Positions 1 to 8,450 of a stretch of DNA of 64,000 bases are shown one piece after another. The notes beneath the pieces were generated by a model. That model did not search any database and had not been told where the DNA came from. It was given only the letters and a program-made list of their open reading frames with translations. Each line of letters starts with the position of its first letter. Position 1 is the first letter of the stretch. Both the position numbers and the translations under genes were made by a program. The stretch is from contig NZ_CALSFU010000008.1 in assembly GCF_943737005.1 (NCBI RefSeq), positions 1 to 64,000 of the forward strand, in the 5' to 3' direction. The stretch is from Achromobacter sp. Marseille-Q4962. GTDB lineage: Bacteria; Pseudomonadota; Gammaproteobacteria; Burkholderiales; Burkholderiaceae_B.

Positions 1-215
1 ACCAGGTGAACCGGGCGGTGTCGCAGATGGACGAGGTGACGCAGCAGAACGCGGCGCTGGTGGAGGAGGCGGCGGCTGCGGCCGGTTCGCTGCAGGAGCA
101 GGCGCAGCGGCTGGCCGAGGCGGTGTCGGTGTTCAAGATCAACGCGGGCGAGGTCATCGAGGTGCCCGCCCAGCAGCTCGGCGGCTATGCCGCGCCGACC
201 TTGACGCACGCCTGA
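1..215 (+). CDS. Methyl-accepting chemotaxis protein, C-terminal fragment
   Basis: This is the last ~70 codons of a chemoreceptor whose 5' part lies outside the window. The frame is open from base 3, so the GTG at 6 is an internal Val and not a start. The residues form the end of the MCP signalling coiled coil: a VSQMDEVTQQNAALVEEAAAAA-type heptad helix, then a Gln/Glu-rich stretch ending in VFKI, as in Tsr/Tar-like receptors. The helix would bundle with CheA and CheW at the inner membrane. No C-terminal CheR/CheB pentapeptide is visible; the protein ends in TLTHA. The next gene is another receptor on the same strand, so this is a chemoreceptor pair. Confidence 0.85.
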   Translation, partial: QVNRAVSQMDEVTQQNAALVEEAAAAAGSLQEQAQRLAEAVSVFKINAGEVIEVPAQQLGGYAAPTLTHA

Positions 216-243
216 TCCAGGCGAAAAACCCGCTTGGCAGAAG

Positions 244-276
244 GCGGGGCCGGCCGCGCGACGCGTCCGGCCCCGC
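244..276 (+). terminator. GC-rich stem-loop after the first MCP gene
   Basis: A perfect 10-bp inverted repeat (244-253 with 267-276) encloses a 13-nt loop, starting 29 bases after the MCP stop codon. No T-run follows, so it is not a classic intrinsic terminator. It may still protect the transcript end or pause polymerase before the separate promoter of the next gene. Confidence 0.4.
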
Positions 277-312
277 GTCCATCCGGCGCCGCGATGCGAG
301 GGGATCGCGCAT

Positions 313-339
313 TTAAGTTCCCGGAAATACGGACGTTAA
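313..339 (+). promoter_or_regulatory. Sigma-28 (FliA) promoter for the PAS chemoreceptor
   Basis: TTAAGTTC (313-320), an 11-base spacer, and GACGTTAA (332-339) match the flagellar sigma-28 consensus TAAAGTTT-N11-GCCGATAA at 6-7 of 8 and 6 of 8 positions, with exact spacing. It lies ~135 bases before the receptor start. The -10 element is embedded in a 9-bp inverted repeat (330-338 with 346-354, 7-base loop) that also covers the predicted transcription start. That places either an operator or a 5'-end hairpin on this promoter. The promoter call is inference from sequence; the repeat itself is plain. Confidence 0.6.
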
Positions 340-474
340 CTGTCATAACGTCCGATAAACGCGTGTGTACACAATCTGGCCGCGCCGCAGCACGATTCGC
401 CGCCGTGGATCGGACGGCGAGGCGGGCGTGTGCCCGCCCGTTCGACCACGATATGTTGCAAGCGGAGATGTACA

Positions 475-2070
475 GTGCGGGTCAATCTTCCAGTCACGAA
501 CGTTGAAACCAAGCTGCGCGACGATCAGTACCTGATTTCGCGCACCGATACCAAGGGCCGCATCGTCTACGCCAACCCGGCGTTCGTGGAGGTCAGCGGC
601 TTTTCGAGCGAAGAGCTGATCGGCAAGGCCCACAATATCGTGCGCCATCCGGACATGCCGCCGGCTGCCTACGAAGACCTGTGGCGCACGCTGCAGGCGG
701 GCGAGTCCTGGCTGGGGTTGGTCAAGAACCGCCGCAAGGACGGCGGCTATTACTGGGTGCTGGCCAACGCCACGCCCATCGTCGAGAACGGGGAAGTCGT
801 GGCCTATTCCTCGGTGCGCATCAAGCCCACGGACGAGCAGATCGAGATGGCCGAGGCCCTGTACGCCCGCATGCGCGAGGGCCGTGCGCGGGGCGTGCGC
901 ATCCTGCGCGGACGCCCGGTGCGCGCGGGGTGGCGGCGCATCTTCGATGCGCTGGCCTTTCCGTTCGGGCGCGGCGTGCGCAACCGCATGCTGCGCCATT
1001 CGGTGCTGACCGCGGCTGTCCTGGTCGCGGCCGGCGCCTATGGCCTGCGGGCGAACTGGAGCCAGCTCGACACTGCCGGCGCAGTCCTGGGCTGCGGGTT
1101 GCTGGCGCTGGCGACGGCGGGCATTTTCGTCATGGGCTGGCGGCTTTCGCGGTTCATGCTGGACCCGCTCAAGGACGCCGCGGACATGGCGCGCCAGGTG
1201 GCCGCCGGCAACCTCACCACCGAGATCGTGGCGGAGTCGGACGACGAAGTGGGCGGCCTGAAGTTCTCGCTGGAAGTCATGCGCAAGAGCCTCATCGGCA
1301 TCGCCCGCGACGTCGCCGTCGGCATCGAAGGCACTACGCGGGCCGCGGCGCAGATCGCGCGAGGCAACCAGGAACTGTCGGGCCGCACGGAAAACCAGGC
1401 GGCATCGTTGCAGCAGACCGCCGCCAGCATGGAGCAGCTCACGTCCACGGTGCGGCAGAACGCCGACAGCGCCCGCCAGGCCAACGAACTGGCCGACAGC
1501 AGCATGGCGGTGGCCCGGCGTGGCGGCGAAGCCGTGGGCCGGGTGGTGCAGACGATGCACGGCATTTCGGACAGCTCGCGCCGCATTGCCGATATCGTCA
1601 GCATCATTGAGGGCATTGCGTTCCAGACCAACATCCTCGCGCTCAATGCCGCCGTGGAGGCTGCGCGGGCCGGCGAATCCGGCAAGGGGTTCGCGGTGGT
1701 GGCCGGGGAGGTGCGCAGCCTGGCGCAGAAGAGCGCCCAGGCCGCCAAGGAGATCAAGGACCTGATCGAGGATTCGGTGGGACGGGTCGCCGAGGGTTCG
1801 TCGCAGGCCGAGCAGGCGGGCGCCACGGTGGAGGACATCGTGGCCGCTGTGCGGCGCGTGCGGGACATCATCGGCGAGATCGCGCGCGCGTCGCAGGAGC
1901 AGGCGGCGGGCATCGACCAGGTGGACGGCGCCGTGACCGAGCTGGACGCCATGACGGAACAGAATACGGTCCTGGTCGAGGAGCTGGGCGGCGCCGTGCA
2001 GCAACTGGGCGCGCAGTCGATGGCGCTGCGCGAAACCATGCGCGTTTTCCGGATCGGCGCGAACGCCTGA
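475..2070 (+). CDS. PAS-domain methyl-accepting chemotaxis protein (Aer-like)
   Basis: A 531-residue receptor. Residues ~17-115 form a PAS domain of the Aer type ([20 protein letters not shown] and [11 protein letters not shown] segments), which in Aer binds FAD and senses redox or oxygen. Two hydrophobic segments follow (~175-194 and ~201-224), then a HAMP region and a methyl-accepting signalling domain with the conserved hairpin tip ([19 protein letters not shown], ~380-400). There is no periplasmic ligand domain, which fits energy taxis rather than solute binding. GTG at 475 is preferred because AGCGGAGA lies just upstream; an in-frame GTG at 430 lacks a ribosome site. Which ligand the PAS domain holds is not shown by sequence alone. 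Confidence 0.88.
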   Translation: MRVNLPVTNVETKLRDDQYLISRTDTKGRIVYANPAFVEVSGFSSEELIGKAHNIVRHPDMPPAAYEDLWRTLQAGESWLGLVKNRRKDGGYYWVLANATPIVENGEVVAYSSVRIKPTDEQIEMAEALYARMREGRARGVRILRGRPVRAGWRRIFDALAFPFGRGVRNRMLRHSVLTAAVLVAAGAYGLRANWSQLDTAGAVLGCGLLALATAGIFVMGWRLSRFMLDPLKDAADMARQVAAGNLTTEIVAESDDEVGGLKFSLEVMRKSLIGIARDVAVGIEGTTRAAAQIARGNQELSGRTENQAASLQQTAASMEQLTSTVRQNADSARQANELADSSMAVARRGGEAVGRVVQTMHGISDSSRRIADIVSIIEGIAFQTNILALNAAVEAARAGESGKGFAVVAGEVRSLAQKSAQAAKEIKDLIEDSVGRVAEGSSQAEQAGATVEDIVAAVRRVRDIIGEIARASQEQAAGIDQVDGAVTELDAMTEQNTVLVEELGGAVQQLGAQSMALRETMRVFRIGANA

Positions 2071-2122
2071 GCGCCGCCCGGGCGTCCGCATGGCTGCGCT
2101 TGCCGGGCGGCGGGCGCTTTCC

Positions 2123-2911
2123 CTACTTGCCGGCCAGACCGTCCAGCACGCGGCTCATCTCGGTGAGCCCGGACTCGAACAGGGATTCCAGGAACGGCGC
2201 CGAGTGCGGCAGCACGACAGTCAGAATGACGACGCCCGTGATGAGGGTGACGGGGAAGCCCACCGAGAACACGGAAAGCTGCTGGGCGCTGCGGTTGAGA
2301 ATACCCATGGCCAGGTTGATGGTGAGCAGCGCGCATATCAGCGGAAGCGCCAGCAGCAGGCCGGAAACGAAGACCGTGCGTCCCCATTCGACGATGATGC
2401 CCCAGCCGTTCTGGTGCAGCTGGATGGCGTCCACCGGCACGGTGTCGAAAGAGCGCACCAGCGCCGCCAGCACCAGCAGGTGGCCGTCCAGCGCAAGGAA
2501 GGTCAGCATGGCCAGGATGTTGAACAGGCGCGACAGCACCGCCGTGTTGGCGCCGGTGCTGGGGTCGAAGAAGGAGGCGAAGGACAGCCCCATCTGCAGG
2601 CCGACGAATTCGCCCGCGGTCTGCACCGCCGCGAACACCATGCGCATCGTGAAGCCCATGGCGATGCCGATCAGCACCTGCTGCATGACCATCCACAGTC
2701 CGGCATAGGAGCCCGGCGCGATGGGCGGCATGGGGGGCAGGGCCGGGCTGACGGCCGCGGCCAGGGCGAACGACAGGCCGATCTTGACCTTGAGGGGAAT
2801 GGACGACTCGGAAAAGAGCGGGGCCGTGCCGACCAGCGCCAGGATGCGGACGAACGGCCACAGGAACTGGCCGATCCAGCCGTTGAGCTGTTCGATCGTG
2901 AAGGCGAACAT
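2123..2911 (-). CDS. fliR: Flagellar export gate protein FliR
   Basis: A 262-residue inner-membrane protein of the flagellar type III export gate, the usual FliR size. It starts MFAFTIEQLNGW and runs through about six hydrophobic segments, with the family's PALPP and GLQMGLSFASFFDP features. With FliP and FliQ it forms the helical pore through which axial subunits leave the cytoplasm. It is the last gene of the fliF-fliR operon, 11 bases after fliQ. ATG at 2911 was chosen over an in-frame upstream ATG because translation from there would add an Arg-rich leader lying inside fliQ. Confidence 0.95.
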   Translation of the reverse strand: MFAFTIEQLNGWIGQFLWPFVRILALVGTAPLFSESSIPLKVKIGLSFALAAAVSPALPPMPPIAPGSYAGLWMVMQQVLIGIAMGFTMRMVFAAVQTAGEFVGLQMGLSFASFFDPSTGANTAVLSRLFNILAMLTFLALDGHLLVLAALVRSFDTVPVDAIQLHQNGWGIIVEWGRTVFVSGLLLALPLICALLTINLAMGILNRSAQQLSVFSVGFPVTLITGVVILTVVLPHSAPFLESLFESGLTEMSRVLDGLAGK

Positions 2912-2922
2912 CGGAAGCGGCG

Positions 2923-3192
2923 TCAGGACACCAGCCCGGGGATCTGGCCGATGAGCTGGCGGATGTAGTCGACCATCAGACCGATGAGCCAGGGGCCGAG
3001 CAGCACCAGCACGCCGCACATGGCAAGCAGCTTGGGAATGAAAGACAGCGTCATTTCATTGATCTGCGTGGCGGCCTGGAAAATACTGATGACCAGCCCG
3101 ACGACGAGCGTGACCAGGAGCAGCGGACCGGCCAGGGCCAACACGATTTTCATCGCCTGGTAGGCCATGGTCATGACGGTTTCGGCGGTCAT
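2923..3192 (-). CDS. fliQ: Flagellar export gate protein FliQ
   Basis: An 89-residue protein with two long hydrophobic helices, exactly the family length. It carries the typical start (MTAETVMTMAYQAM) and the QAATQINEMTLSFIPK loop that is nearly invariant in FliQ/SctS proteins. FliQ subunits wrap the FliP5R1 core of the export gate in the inner membrane. A strong AGGGGGA ribosome site lies seven bases before the ATG. It sits between fliP and fliR in the standard order, co-transcribed with both. Confidence 0.96.
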   Translation of the reverse strand: MTAETVMTMAYQAMKIVLALAGPLLLVTLVVGLVISIFQAATQINEMTLSFIPKLLAMCGVLVLLGPWLIGLMVDYIRQLIGQIPGLVS

Positions 3193-3214
3193 GGCGATTC
3201 CCCCTGTGCGCGGT

Positions 3215-4006
3215 TCATTGGTAGAAGCTCTGCGCGAGCGATCCCATGAGCAGGTGCCAGCCGTCTGCAAGCACGAACAGCATCAGCTTGAACGGCAAGG
3301 CGACGGTCACGGGCGGCACCATCATCATGCCCAGGGCCATCAGCACGCTGGCGACCACCAGGTCAATGATGAGAAACGGAATGAAGATCGTGAAACCGAT
3401 CTGGAACGCGGTTTTCAGTTCGCTGGTGATGAAGGCCGGCACCAGGATCTTCAGGGGCACCTGCGTGGGGTCTTCCATGGCCGGCATCTGCGCCAGGTTG
3501 GCAAAGAGCGACAGGTCGTTCTCGCGGGTCTGGTGCAGCATGAAGGTGCGCAGCGGCGCGGTGGCCCGCTCGACCGCGGTCTCGAACGGAATGGAGCCTT
3601 CGGACAGCGGCTTGTAGGCGTCGGCGTAGATTTTGTCGAACACCGGCGACATGGTGTAGAAGGTGAGAAAGAGCGCCAGCCCGATCAGCACGTGGTTGGG
3701 CGGCGACATGGCGGTGCCCATCGCCGTGCGCAGCAGCCCGAGCACGATGATGATGCGCGTGAAGCCCGTCATCATCAGGAGCGCGGCGGGCAGGAAAGAC
3801 AGCGACGTCATCAGCAGCAGGGTCTGCATGCTGAGCGAATAGGTCTCCGAGCCGTTAGGGCCGGGCGTGGCGGTCAGGGCGGGCAGGGTGGCCTGGGCCA
3901 CCACGCCGGCGGGGAAGACGGCCAGGCCGAGCAGGGCGGCGGCCGCCAGCGTGGGCAGCGCGGCCCGGCGGGCGCGGGCGGGCATGGTGCGGGAAAACAG
4001 GCTCAT
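3215..4006 (-). CDS. fliP: Flagellar export gate protein FliP
   Basis: A 263-residue export-gate subunit. A cleavable N-terminal signal-like segment (~16-38) precedes the conserved core: [23 protein letters not shown]-like helix, [16 protein letters not shown], and near the C-terminus [32 protein letters not shown], the most conserved stretch of FliP/SctR. Five copies with one FliR build the secretion pore. fliO, which helps FliP assemble, lies immediately upstream in the same operon, 22 bases away. Confidence 0.96.
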   Translation of the reverse strand: MSLFSRTMPARARRAALPTLAAAALLGLAVFPAGVVAQATLPALTATPGPNGSETYSLSMQTLLLMTSLSFLPAALLMMTGFTRIIIVLGLLRTAMGTAMSPPNHVLIGLALFLTFYTMSPVFDKIYADAYKPLSEGSIPFETAVERATAPLRTFMLHQTRENDLSLFANLAQMPAMEDPTQVPLKILVPAFITSELKTAFQIGFTIFIPFLIIDLVVASVLMALGMMMVPPVTVALPFKLMLFVLADGWHLLMGSLAQSFYQ

Positions 4007-4028
4007 GGAACGGTCGGCGGGCGGGACG

Positions 4029-4352
4029 CTAGCGGCGCTTGAGCGCCTGGCCCAGCCGGGCCGCGAAGGCCGCGGCCGGCGCGGGCGCTTCCTCGGGCGA
4101 CTGGCCGGCGGGCAGGGTATGCAGGGTGGTGAGCTGATTCGGGCCGACGCCCACCACCAGCCAGGTATTTTCCACTTCCACCACGACGATGCTCTGGCGC
4201 GCGCCCAGCGGCAGGCTGGCGACGTGGCGCAGCAGCCTGCCGCCGCCGCGCTGGGCCAGGCCGGCGCGGCGGGCGAGCCAGGCGGCGGCCAGAATGGCCG
4301 CGATCACCAGGGCGAGCCCGAAAATGACGCGCAGCAGGGCGGTGTCGTTCAT
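4029..4352 (-). CDS. fliO: Flagellar biosynthesis protein FliO
   Basis: A 107-residue membrane protein with one N-terminal transmembrane helix (~8-28, [16 protein letters not shown]) and a small cytoplasmic domain containing [34 protein letters not shown]. That is the FliO signature for this otherwise fast-evolving family. FliO is a scaffold that promotes FliP ring assembly and is not part of the finished gate. Its position between fliN and fliP supports the assignment as much as the sequence does. Confidence 0.92.
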   Translation of the reverse strand: MNDTALLRVIFGLALVIAAILAAAWLARRAGLAQRGGGRLLRHVASLPLGARQSIVVVEVENTWLVVGVGPNQLTTLHTLPAGQSPEEAPAPAAAFAARLGQALKRR

Positions 4353-4366
4353 GGCGGGGCGGCGCT

Positions 4367-4915
4367 TCAGCGGCGGCTGTTCAGGCGGTTGATGCGCTCG
4401 GACGGCGTGATGATGTCGGTCAGGCGGATGCCGTACCGGTCTTCGACCACGACCACCTCGCCCTGGGCGATCAGGTAGCCGTTGACGAAGATGTCCATCG
4501 GTTCGCCGGCCAGGCCGTCGAGTTCGACCACCGAGCCCTGGCCGAGCTGCAGCAGGTTCTTGATGGTGAGGCGGGTGCGGCCGAGTTCCACCGTGAGCTG
4601 GACGGGCACGTCCATGATGAGGTCGATGTCGGTGCCGCTTCCGGTGCCGCCGCCGGCCAGCGGTTTGAACACCGATTGCGCCGCCGGGGCGGCGGCGGGC
4701 GGGGATGCCGGCTGTGCGGGCGCGGCGGCGGGCGCGGCGGATGCGGCAGCCGGCGCCGCGGCCGCGGTCTGCTCGGCCATGGCGGCCGCCCAGTCGTCCT
4801 GCGGTTTCAGGCCGTCGGCCTGGGTCGGCGGGGCGGCACGGGATTGTTCGGCGAGGGCGTCGGCCCAGTCGTCGGCCGGCGACGAGCCGGCGCCGGGCTC
4901 GTTCTTGTCAGTCAT
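4367..4915 (-). CDS. fliN: Flagellar motor switch protein FliN
   Basis: A 182-residue C-ring protein. The C-terminal ~90 residues are the SpoA domain (IMDVPVQLTVELGRTRLTI, LLQLGQGSVVELD, EVVVVEDRYGIRLTDI). It is preceded by a long, low-complexity Ala/Pro-rich segment that makes it longer than the ~137-residue E. coli protein, as is common in this family of bacteria. FliN and FliM form the cytoplasmic switch and dock the FliH-FliI export complex. The ATG overlaps the end of fliM by 8 bases, which suggests translational coupling between these ring partners. Confidence 0.95.
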   Translation of the reverse strand: MTDKNEPGAGSSPADDWADALAEQSRAAPPTQADGLKPQDDWAAAMAEQTAAAAPAAASAAPAAAPAQPASPPAAAPAAQSVFKPLAGGGTGSGTDIDLIMDVPVQLTVELGRTRLTIKNLLQLGQGSVVELDGLAGEPMDIFVNGYLIAQGEVVVVEDRYGIRLTDIITPSERINRLNSRR

Positions 4916-5915
4916 GGTCGGGGGCCTCGTTGGAGTCGGTATCGTGAGTGAGCATATTCTGTACGCGCAGCGCGTACTGGCCATTGAAAACGCCGTAGCC
5001 GCATTCCATCAGCGGCACGCCGTCCACATGGGCAATGACGGTCTGGGGTACGTCCACGGGCAGGATGTCGCCGACTTTCAGCTTCATCAGTTCGCGGATG
5101 GTCGAGGGAATGGTGGCGAACTCGGCAATCAGGTCCACGTCGGCGCTGCGCACCTGGCGCGAAAGCTGCTGCGCCCAGCGCTGGTCCACTTCTTCGAGCG
5201 TGGTTTCCTGCAAGGGGCGCGTGAGCAGGTCGCGCACCGGCTCGATCATGGAATAGGGCAGGCAGATGTTCAGGTCGCCGCCCGTGGCGCCGAATTCGAT
5301 GTGGAACGAACTCACCACCACCACCTCGTTGCTGCCGGTGATGCTGGCGAACTTGGTGTGCATTTCGGAGCGCACGTACTCGAACTCGATCGGGTAGACC
5401 GGGTCCCAGGACTTGCCGTAGCTCTCCAGCGTCAGGTTGAGCAGGCGCCGGATGATGCGCTGCTCGGTGGTGGTGAAGTCGCGGCCTTCGACCCGCGTGT
5501 GGTAGCGGCCGTCGCCGCCGAACAGGCTGTCGATGACCAGGAACACCAGGTTGGGGTCGTACGTGAAGAGCGCCGTGCCGCGCAGCGGCTTCATCTGCAC
5601 CATGTTCAGGTTGCTGGGCACGGGCAGGTTGCGCTCGAAATCCGAGTACTTCAGGATCTTGATGGCGCCCACCGTGATGTCGGCGCTGCGGCGCATGAAG
5701 TTCAGCAGCACGTGCCGCATCTGGCGCGCGAAGCGCTCGTTGATGAGCTCGAGCGTCTGCATGCGCCGGCGCACGACGCGGTCGGGAGAGCTCAGGTCAT
5801 AGGCGCGCGCGCCGTCGTTGACGTTGGCCGCCTCTTTTTTGCTGTCGCTCTCGCCGGTGACGCCGGCCAGCAGCGCATCGACCTCATCCTGCGAAAGAAA
5901 CGCCTCGTAGGCCAT
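4908..5915 (-). CDS. fliM: Flagellar motor switch protein FliM
   Basis: A 335-residue switch protein. The N-terminal LSQDEVDALL (residues 7-16) is the phospho-CheY binding peptide. The middle domain holds the GGDGR motif of the FliG contact surface (LFGGDGRYHTRVEGRDFT), and the C-terminal ~80 residues are a SpoA domain shared with FliN. Binding of CheY-P here reverses motor rotation. The gene begins 2 bases after fliL and ends inside the start of fliN, in the usual fliL-M-N order. Length and motifs are complete. Confidence 0.97.
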   Translation of the reverse strand: MAYEAFLSQDEVDALLAGVTGESDSKKEAANVNDGARAYDLSSPDRVVRRRMQTLELINERFARQMRHVLLNFMRRSADITVGAIKILKYSDFERNLPVPSNLNMVQMKPLRGTALFTYDPNLVFLVIDSLFGGDGRYHTRVEGRDFTTTEQRIIRRLLNLTLESYGKSWDPVYPIEFEYVRSEMHTKFASITGSNEVVVVSSFHIEFGATGGDLNICLPYSMIEPVRDLLTRPLQETTLEEVDQRWAQQLSRQVRSADVDLIAEFATIPSTIRELMKLKVGDILPVDVPQTVIAHVDGVPLMECGYGVFNGQYALRVQNMLTHDTDSNEAPDHD

Positions 5916-5917
5916 GC

Positions 5918-6526
5918 TTATTGCACCACGAACGCCGTGAACAGCACGTCGGTGACGTACTGGCCGTCAGGCAGCGGCGAGAAAGGACGGTTGACGGCCT
6001 GCTTGACGGCATTGGCCAGGTCGATCTTGCCCTGTTGCGTCTGGACGGCCGAGGGCGACTGCGAGGACAGCACCATCAGGATGCGGCTTCGCACTTCGGG
6101 CATGTATTTCTCGATGCGCGTGCGGCTCTGCTCGTCGCTCACGCGCAGCGTCAGGCCCACGTGCACGATGCGTTCCATGTCGGCGTTCTGCAGCGTCACG
6201 GTGAAGGGATCGATGGGCACGAAGATCGGAGCGGGCACGGCCTGCGGCGTGGCCGGCGGCGCGACGAAGTTGGTGGGCGCGGCCTGCGGGCCCGCCACCG
6301 GGTGGCCGTCGGGACCGACCTGGCCCTGGCCGACCGCGAGCTGCACGTTGGCGCCGCCCTGGGGCTGGGGCTGCATGCGCTGGGTCAGGAACCAGGTCAC
6401 GCCGGCGCTGGCGGCCGCCACGAGCAGCAGCACGATGAGCGCGAGCAGCAGACGGAGGATGCGGCCCGAGCCGCCGGATTTGGAGTCGCCGCGCGCCGGC
6501 ATGTTGGGTGCTTTTGTGGTCGCCAT
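5918..6526 (-). CDS. fliL: Flagellar basal body-associated protein FliL
   Basis: A 202-residue inner-membrane protein with one transmembrane helix (~24-46, LLLALIVLLLVAAASAGVTWFL), a Gln/Gly/Pro-rich periplasmic linker, and a FliL domain (DPFTVTLQNADMERIVHVGLTLRV, IEKYMPEVRSRILMVLSSQS). FliL forms rings around the stator and supports torque. It is separated from the upstream fliK by 166 bases that hold no gene. A 9-bp GC stem-loop (6659-6667 with 6677-6685) lies just after fliK there, so fliL-R may be partly uncoupled from fliF-K. Confidence 0.94.
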   Translation of the reverse strand: MATTKAPNMPARGDSKSGGSGRILRLLLALIVLLLVAAASAGVTWFLTQRMQPQPQGGANVQLAVGQGQVGPDGHPVAGPQAAPTNFVAPPATPQAVPAPIFVPIDPFTVTLQNADMERIVHVGLTLRVSDEQSRTRIEKYMPEVRSRILMVLSSQSPSAVQTQQGKIDLANAVKQAVNRPFSPLPDGQYVTDVLFTAFVVQ

Positions 6527-6692
6527 CTTGGTGTCGATGCGTATTTGCCGTCAGGTAAACGGATACTGGGTTGATGAAAGCATTCTGCCCGAATTCCCCG
6601 CCCCGATTGGGAGGGAAAAACAGGGCGAAAGCGGGGTATCTCAAGCTATTGCTGCGATGCCCGCGCGCCCTGTCCGCGCGCGGGCCGGCGCG

Positions 6693-7976
6693 TCAGGCGA
6701 AGGTGTCGACCAGCGCGTTGCGCGCGCGCGGGCTGGCCGCCGCCTGCACGGGCTCGGCGGCCGCATCGGCGCCGGCCGTCGCCGCGCCGCCGCTGCCCTG
6801 CTGGCGGGCGGCCGCGCCCGAGCCGCCTTCCTGGCCGGCGAACTGCTGCTGCGGCATGGCGTGCTCGCCCACGCTGGTCTGTCCCAGCGAAATGCCGGCC
6901 TGCGCAAGCGCCTGCTGCAGTTGCGGGATGGCCGCTTCCACGGCGTGGCGCACGGAGGCGTGCGCCGAAACGAAGCTGGCGGAAGCCACGCCGTCGGCCA
7001 GGTTCAGGCTGACGCGCAGCGGGCCCAGGTCGGGCGGATCGAGGCGCAGTTCGGCGGTGTGCACGCCGTCGCGGGCCTGGCTGCCCAGCGCCACGACCTG
7101 TTGTCCGAGCTCGGTTCCCCAGTGCGAGGCGCCGACCGGGGCGGCCACGGCCAGCGCGATGGGCGAGGGGCCGGCCTGCGGCGCGCCGGGCTGCTGCGCG
7201 GCGGCGGCCAGGGCCTGCGCCAGCGCCAGCGCATCCTGGCCCTGAGGCTGGGCGGCGGCGTGCTGCGGCAATTGGAAAGCGGAGACGGACGGCGCGGCGT
7301 CGTCGCGGCCGGCGGCGGCATGCGCCGGCAGGAGCGCGGCGTCGCCATGAGCCGGCAACGCGGCGGGCGACGGCGAGGCAAGCGCGGCAGGGGCGGGCGC
7401 GGCTTCGCCCTGCGCCGCGGTACGGCCCGGCCGGGCGGCCTCGGTCAGCACGGGCTGGCGCGCTTCGGCCTCGCGGCCAGCCTGCGCGGCGGCGGCCTCG
7501 GCCTGCTGCGCGGTGAGCGGTGCGGGCGGCAGGATCGTCAGCTCGGCGTCCGCGGACTTCAGCGTGGCGGCCAGCGCGGTGGCGCCGGTGTGGACCGCCG
7601 TGGCGGCGGCCTGCGCGGCGCCGCGGGCGCGCTGGACCTGGGCCGCGGCTTCGGCCGCGATTTCCAGCGCCTGCTCCGGCAGGGTGACCGGGGTAACCGG
7701 GAGCTGCGTGGCGGCTACGGCGAGCGCGCCGGCGTCGGCTTGCGCGGCGGCCCGCGCCGCGTCGTCGATGGCCGCCGCAGCGGCGCCTTCCGCTATCGCG
7801 GCGAGATCGGTCGAGGGCGCCTTGGGCGTGCCGCCCGCGAGCGGGGCCGCGGGCTGCTGCTGGGCCAGAATGCTCGAAAAGGCGTTCTTGGCGTCGGCGG
7901 CGCCGGCACGCGCGGCGAGCGCGTCGGCAGCGCTGGCGGGCGCGGTGGCGGCGAGGGCGGGCAGGGGAGCGGTCAT
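6693..7976 (-). CDS. fliK: Flagellar hook-length control protein FliK
   Basis: A 427-residue ruler protein. The first ~290 residues are low-complexity and very Ala/Gln-rich, typical of the secreted flexible ruler. The C-terminal Flg_hook domain has the diagnostic LRLDPPDLGPLRVSLNL motif, followed by a long helix (HAVEAAIPQLQQALAQAGI). During hook growth FliK is exported and its C-terminal domain meets FlhB, switching export from hook to filament substrates. It lies 24 bases after fliJ. A second, more divergent FliK-like gene occurs at 15180-16508. Confidence 0.92.
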   Translation of the reverse strand: MTAPLPALAATAPASAADALAARAGAADAKNAFSSILAQQQPAAPLAGGTPKAPSTDLAAIAEGAAAAAIDDAARAAAQADAGALAVAATQLPVTPVTLPEQALEIAAEAAAQVQRARGAAQAAATAVHTGATALAATLKSADAELTILPPAPLTAQQAEAAAAQAGREAEARQPVLTEAARPGRTAAQGEAAPAPAALASPSPAALPAHGDAALLPAHAAAGRDDAAPSVSAFQLPQHAAAQPQGQDALALAQALAAAAQQPGAPQAGPSPIALAVAAPVGASHWGTELGQQVVALGSQARDGVHTAELRLDPPDLGPLRVSLNLADGVASASFVSAHASVRHAVEAAIPQLQQALAQAGISLGQTSVGEHAMPQQQFAGQEGGSGAAARQQGSGGAATAGADAAAEPVQAAASPRARNALVDTFA

Positions 7977-8000
7977 GTGGGCCTTCCTGTTACGTATTGC

Positions 8001-8450
8001 TCAGTGCAGGCCGGCCTGGCGCTGGACCAGGCGGGCGGAATATTCGTCGTTGAGCCGCTGCTCGCGGCGGGATTCGACCAGCGCCTGGGCGCGCGCTTCG
8101 CGCTGCGCCAGGGCATCGTAGGAATTGAGCTTGCGCTTCTCCTGCTGCCAGTAGAGACGGCCCTTGGCCAGGTTTTCGTCGGCCTGGCGCAGCACGTCCT
8201 GCTGCTGGCCGATGGCGTCGTCCAGGGTGCCGATGAAGCGCTGGTAATTGTGGCAGTCGCTGGCCGACATGCCGCGCGTCATCGCCTGCTGCAGCCGCTC
8301 GAGATAGTCCTGGCGGTAGTCGCGCAGCATGGCGAGCTGGCGTTCGGCGTTGCTGCGCTCGGCGGTGAGCCGGCCCAGCAGGCGGGCGGCCTCGTCGGTG
8401 CTTTCCTTGGCGAGGCCGATGAGCGTGTCCAAGGGTAGTTGGCTAGGCAT
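8001..8450 (-). CDS. fliJ: Flagellar export protein FliJ
   Basis: A 149-residue, almost entirely helical and highly charged protein, the standard size of FliJ. It forms a two-stranded coiled coil resembling the gamma stalk of F-type ATPase ([22 protein letters not shown] and [14 protein letters not shown] regions). FliJ sits inside the FliI ATPase ring, links it to the FlhA export gate, and recycles chaperones. The start overlaps the end of fliI by 8 bases. Sequence conservation in FliJ is low, so gene order carries much of the identification. Confidence 0.9.
   Translation of the reverse strand: MPSQLPLDTLIGLAKESTDEAARLLGRLTAERSNAERQLAMLRDYRQDYLERLQQAMTRGMSASDCHNYQRFIGTLDDAIGQQQDVLRQADENLAKGRLYWQQEKRKLNSYDALAQREARAQALVESRREQRLNDEYSARLVQRQAGLH

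Noticed and set aside
343-2091. Long reverse-strand open frame (582 codons) opposite the PAS chemoreceptor
   Set aside because: The forward strand encodes a clear PAS-HAMP-MCP protein with a ribosome site. The reverse reading is Arg/His/Ala-rich without domains, a mirror artefact of GC-rich codon use.
4482-8438. 1318-codon forward open frame across the fliN-fliJ region
   Set aside because: It runs antisense to eight recognisable flagellar genes, is Gly/Arg/Gln-rich with no motif, and has no start signal.
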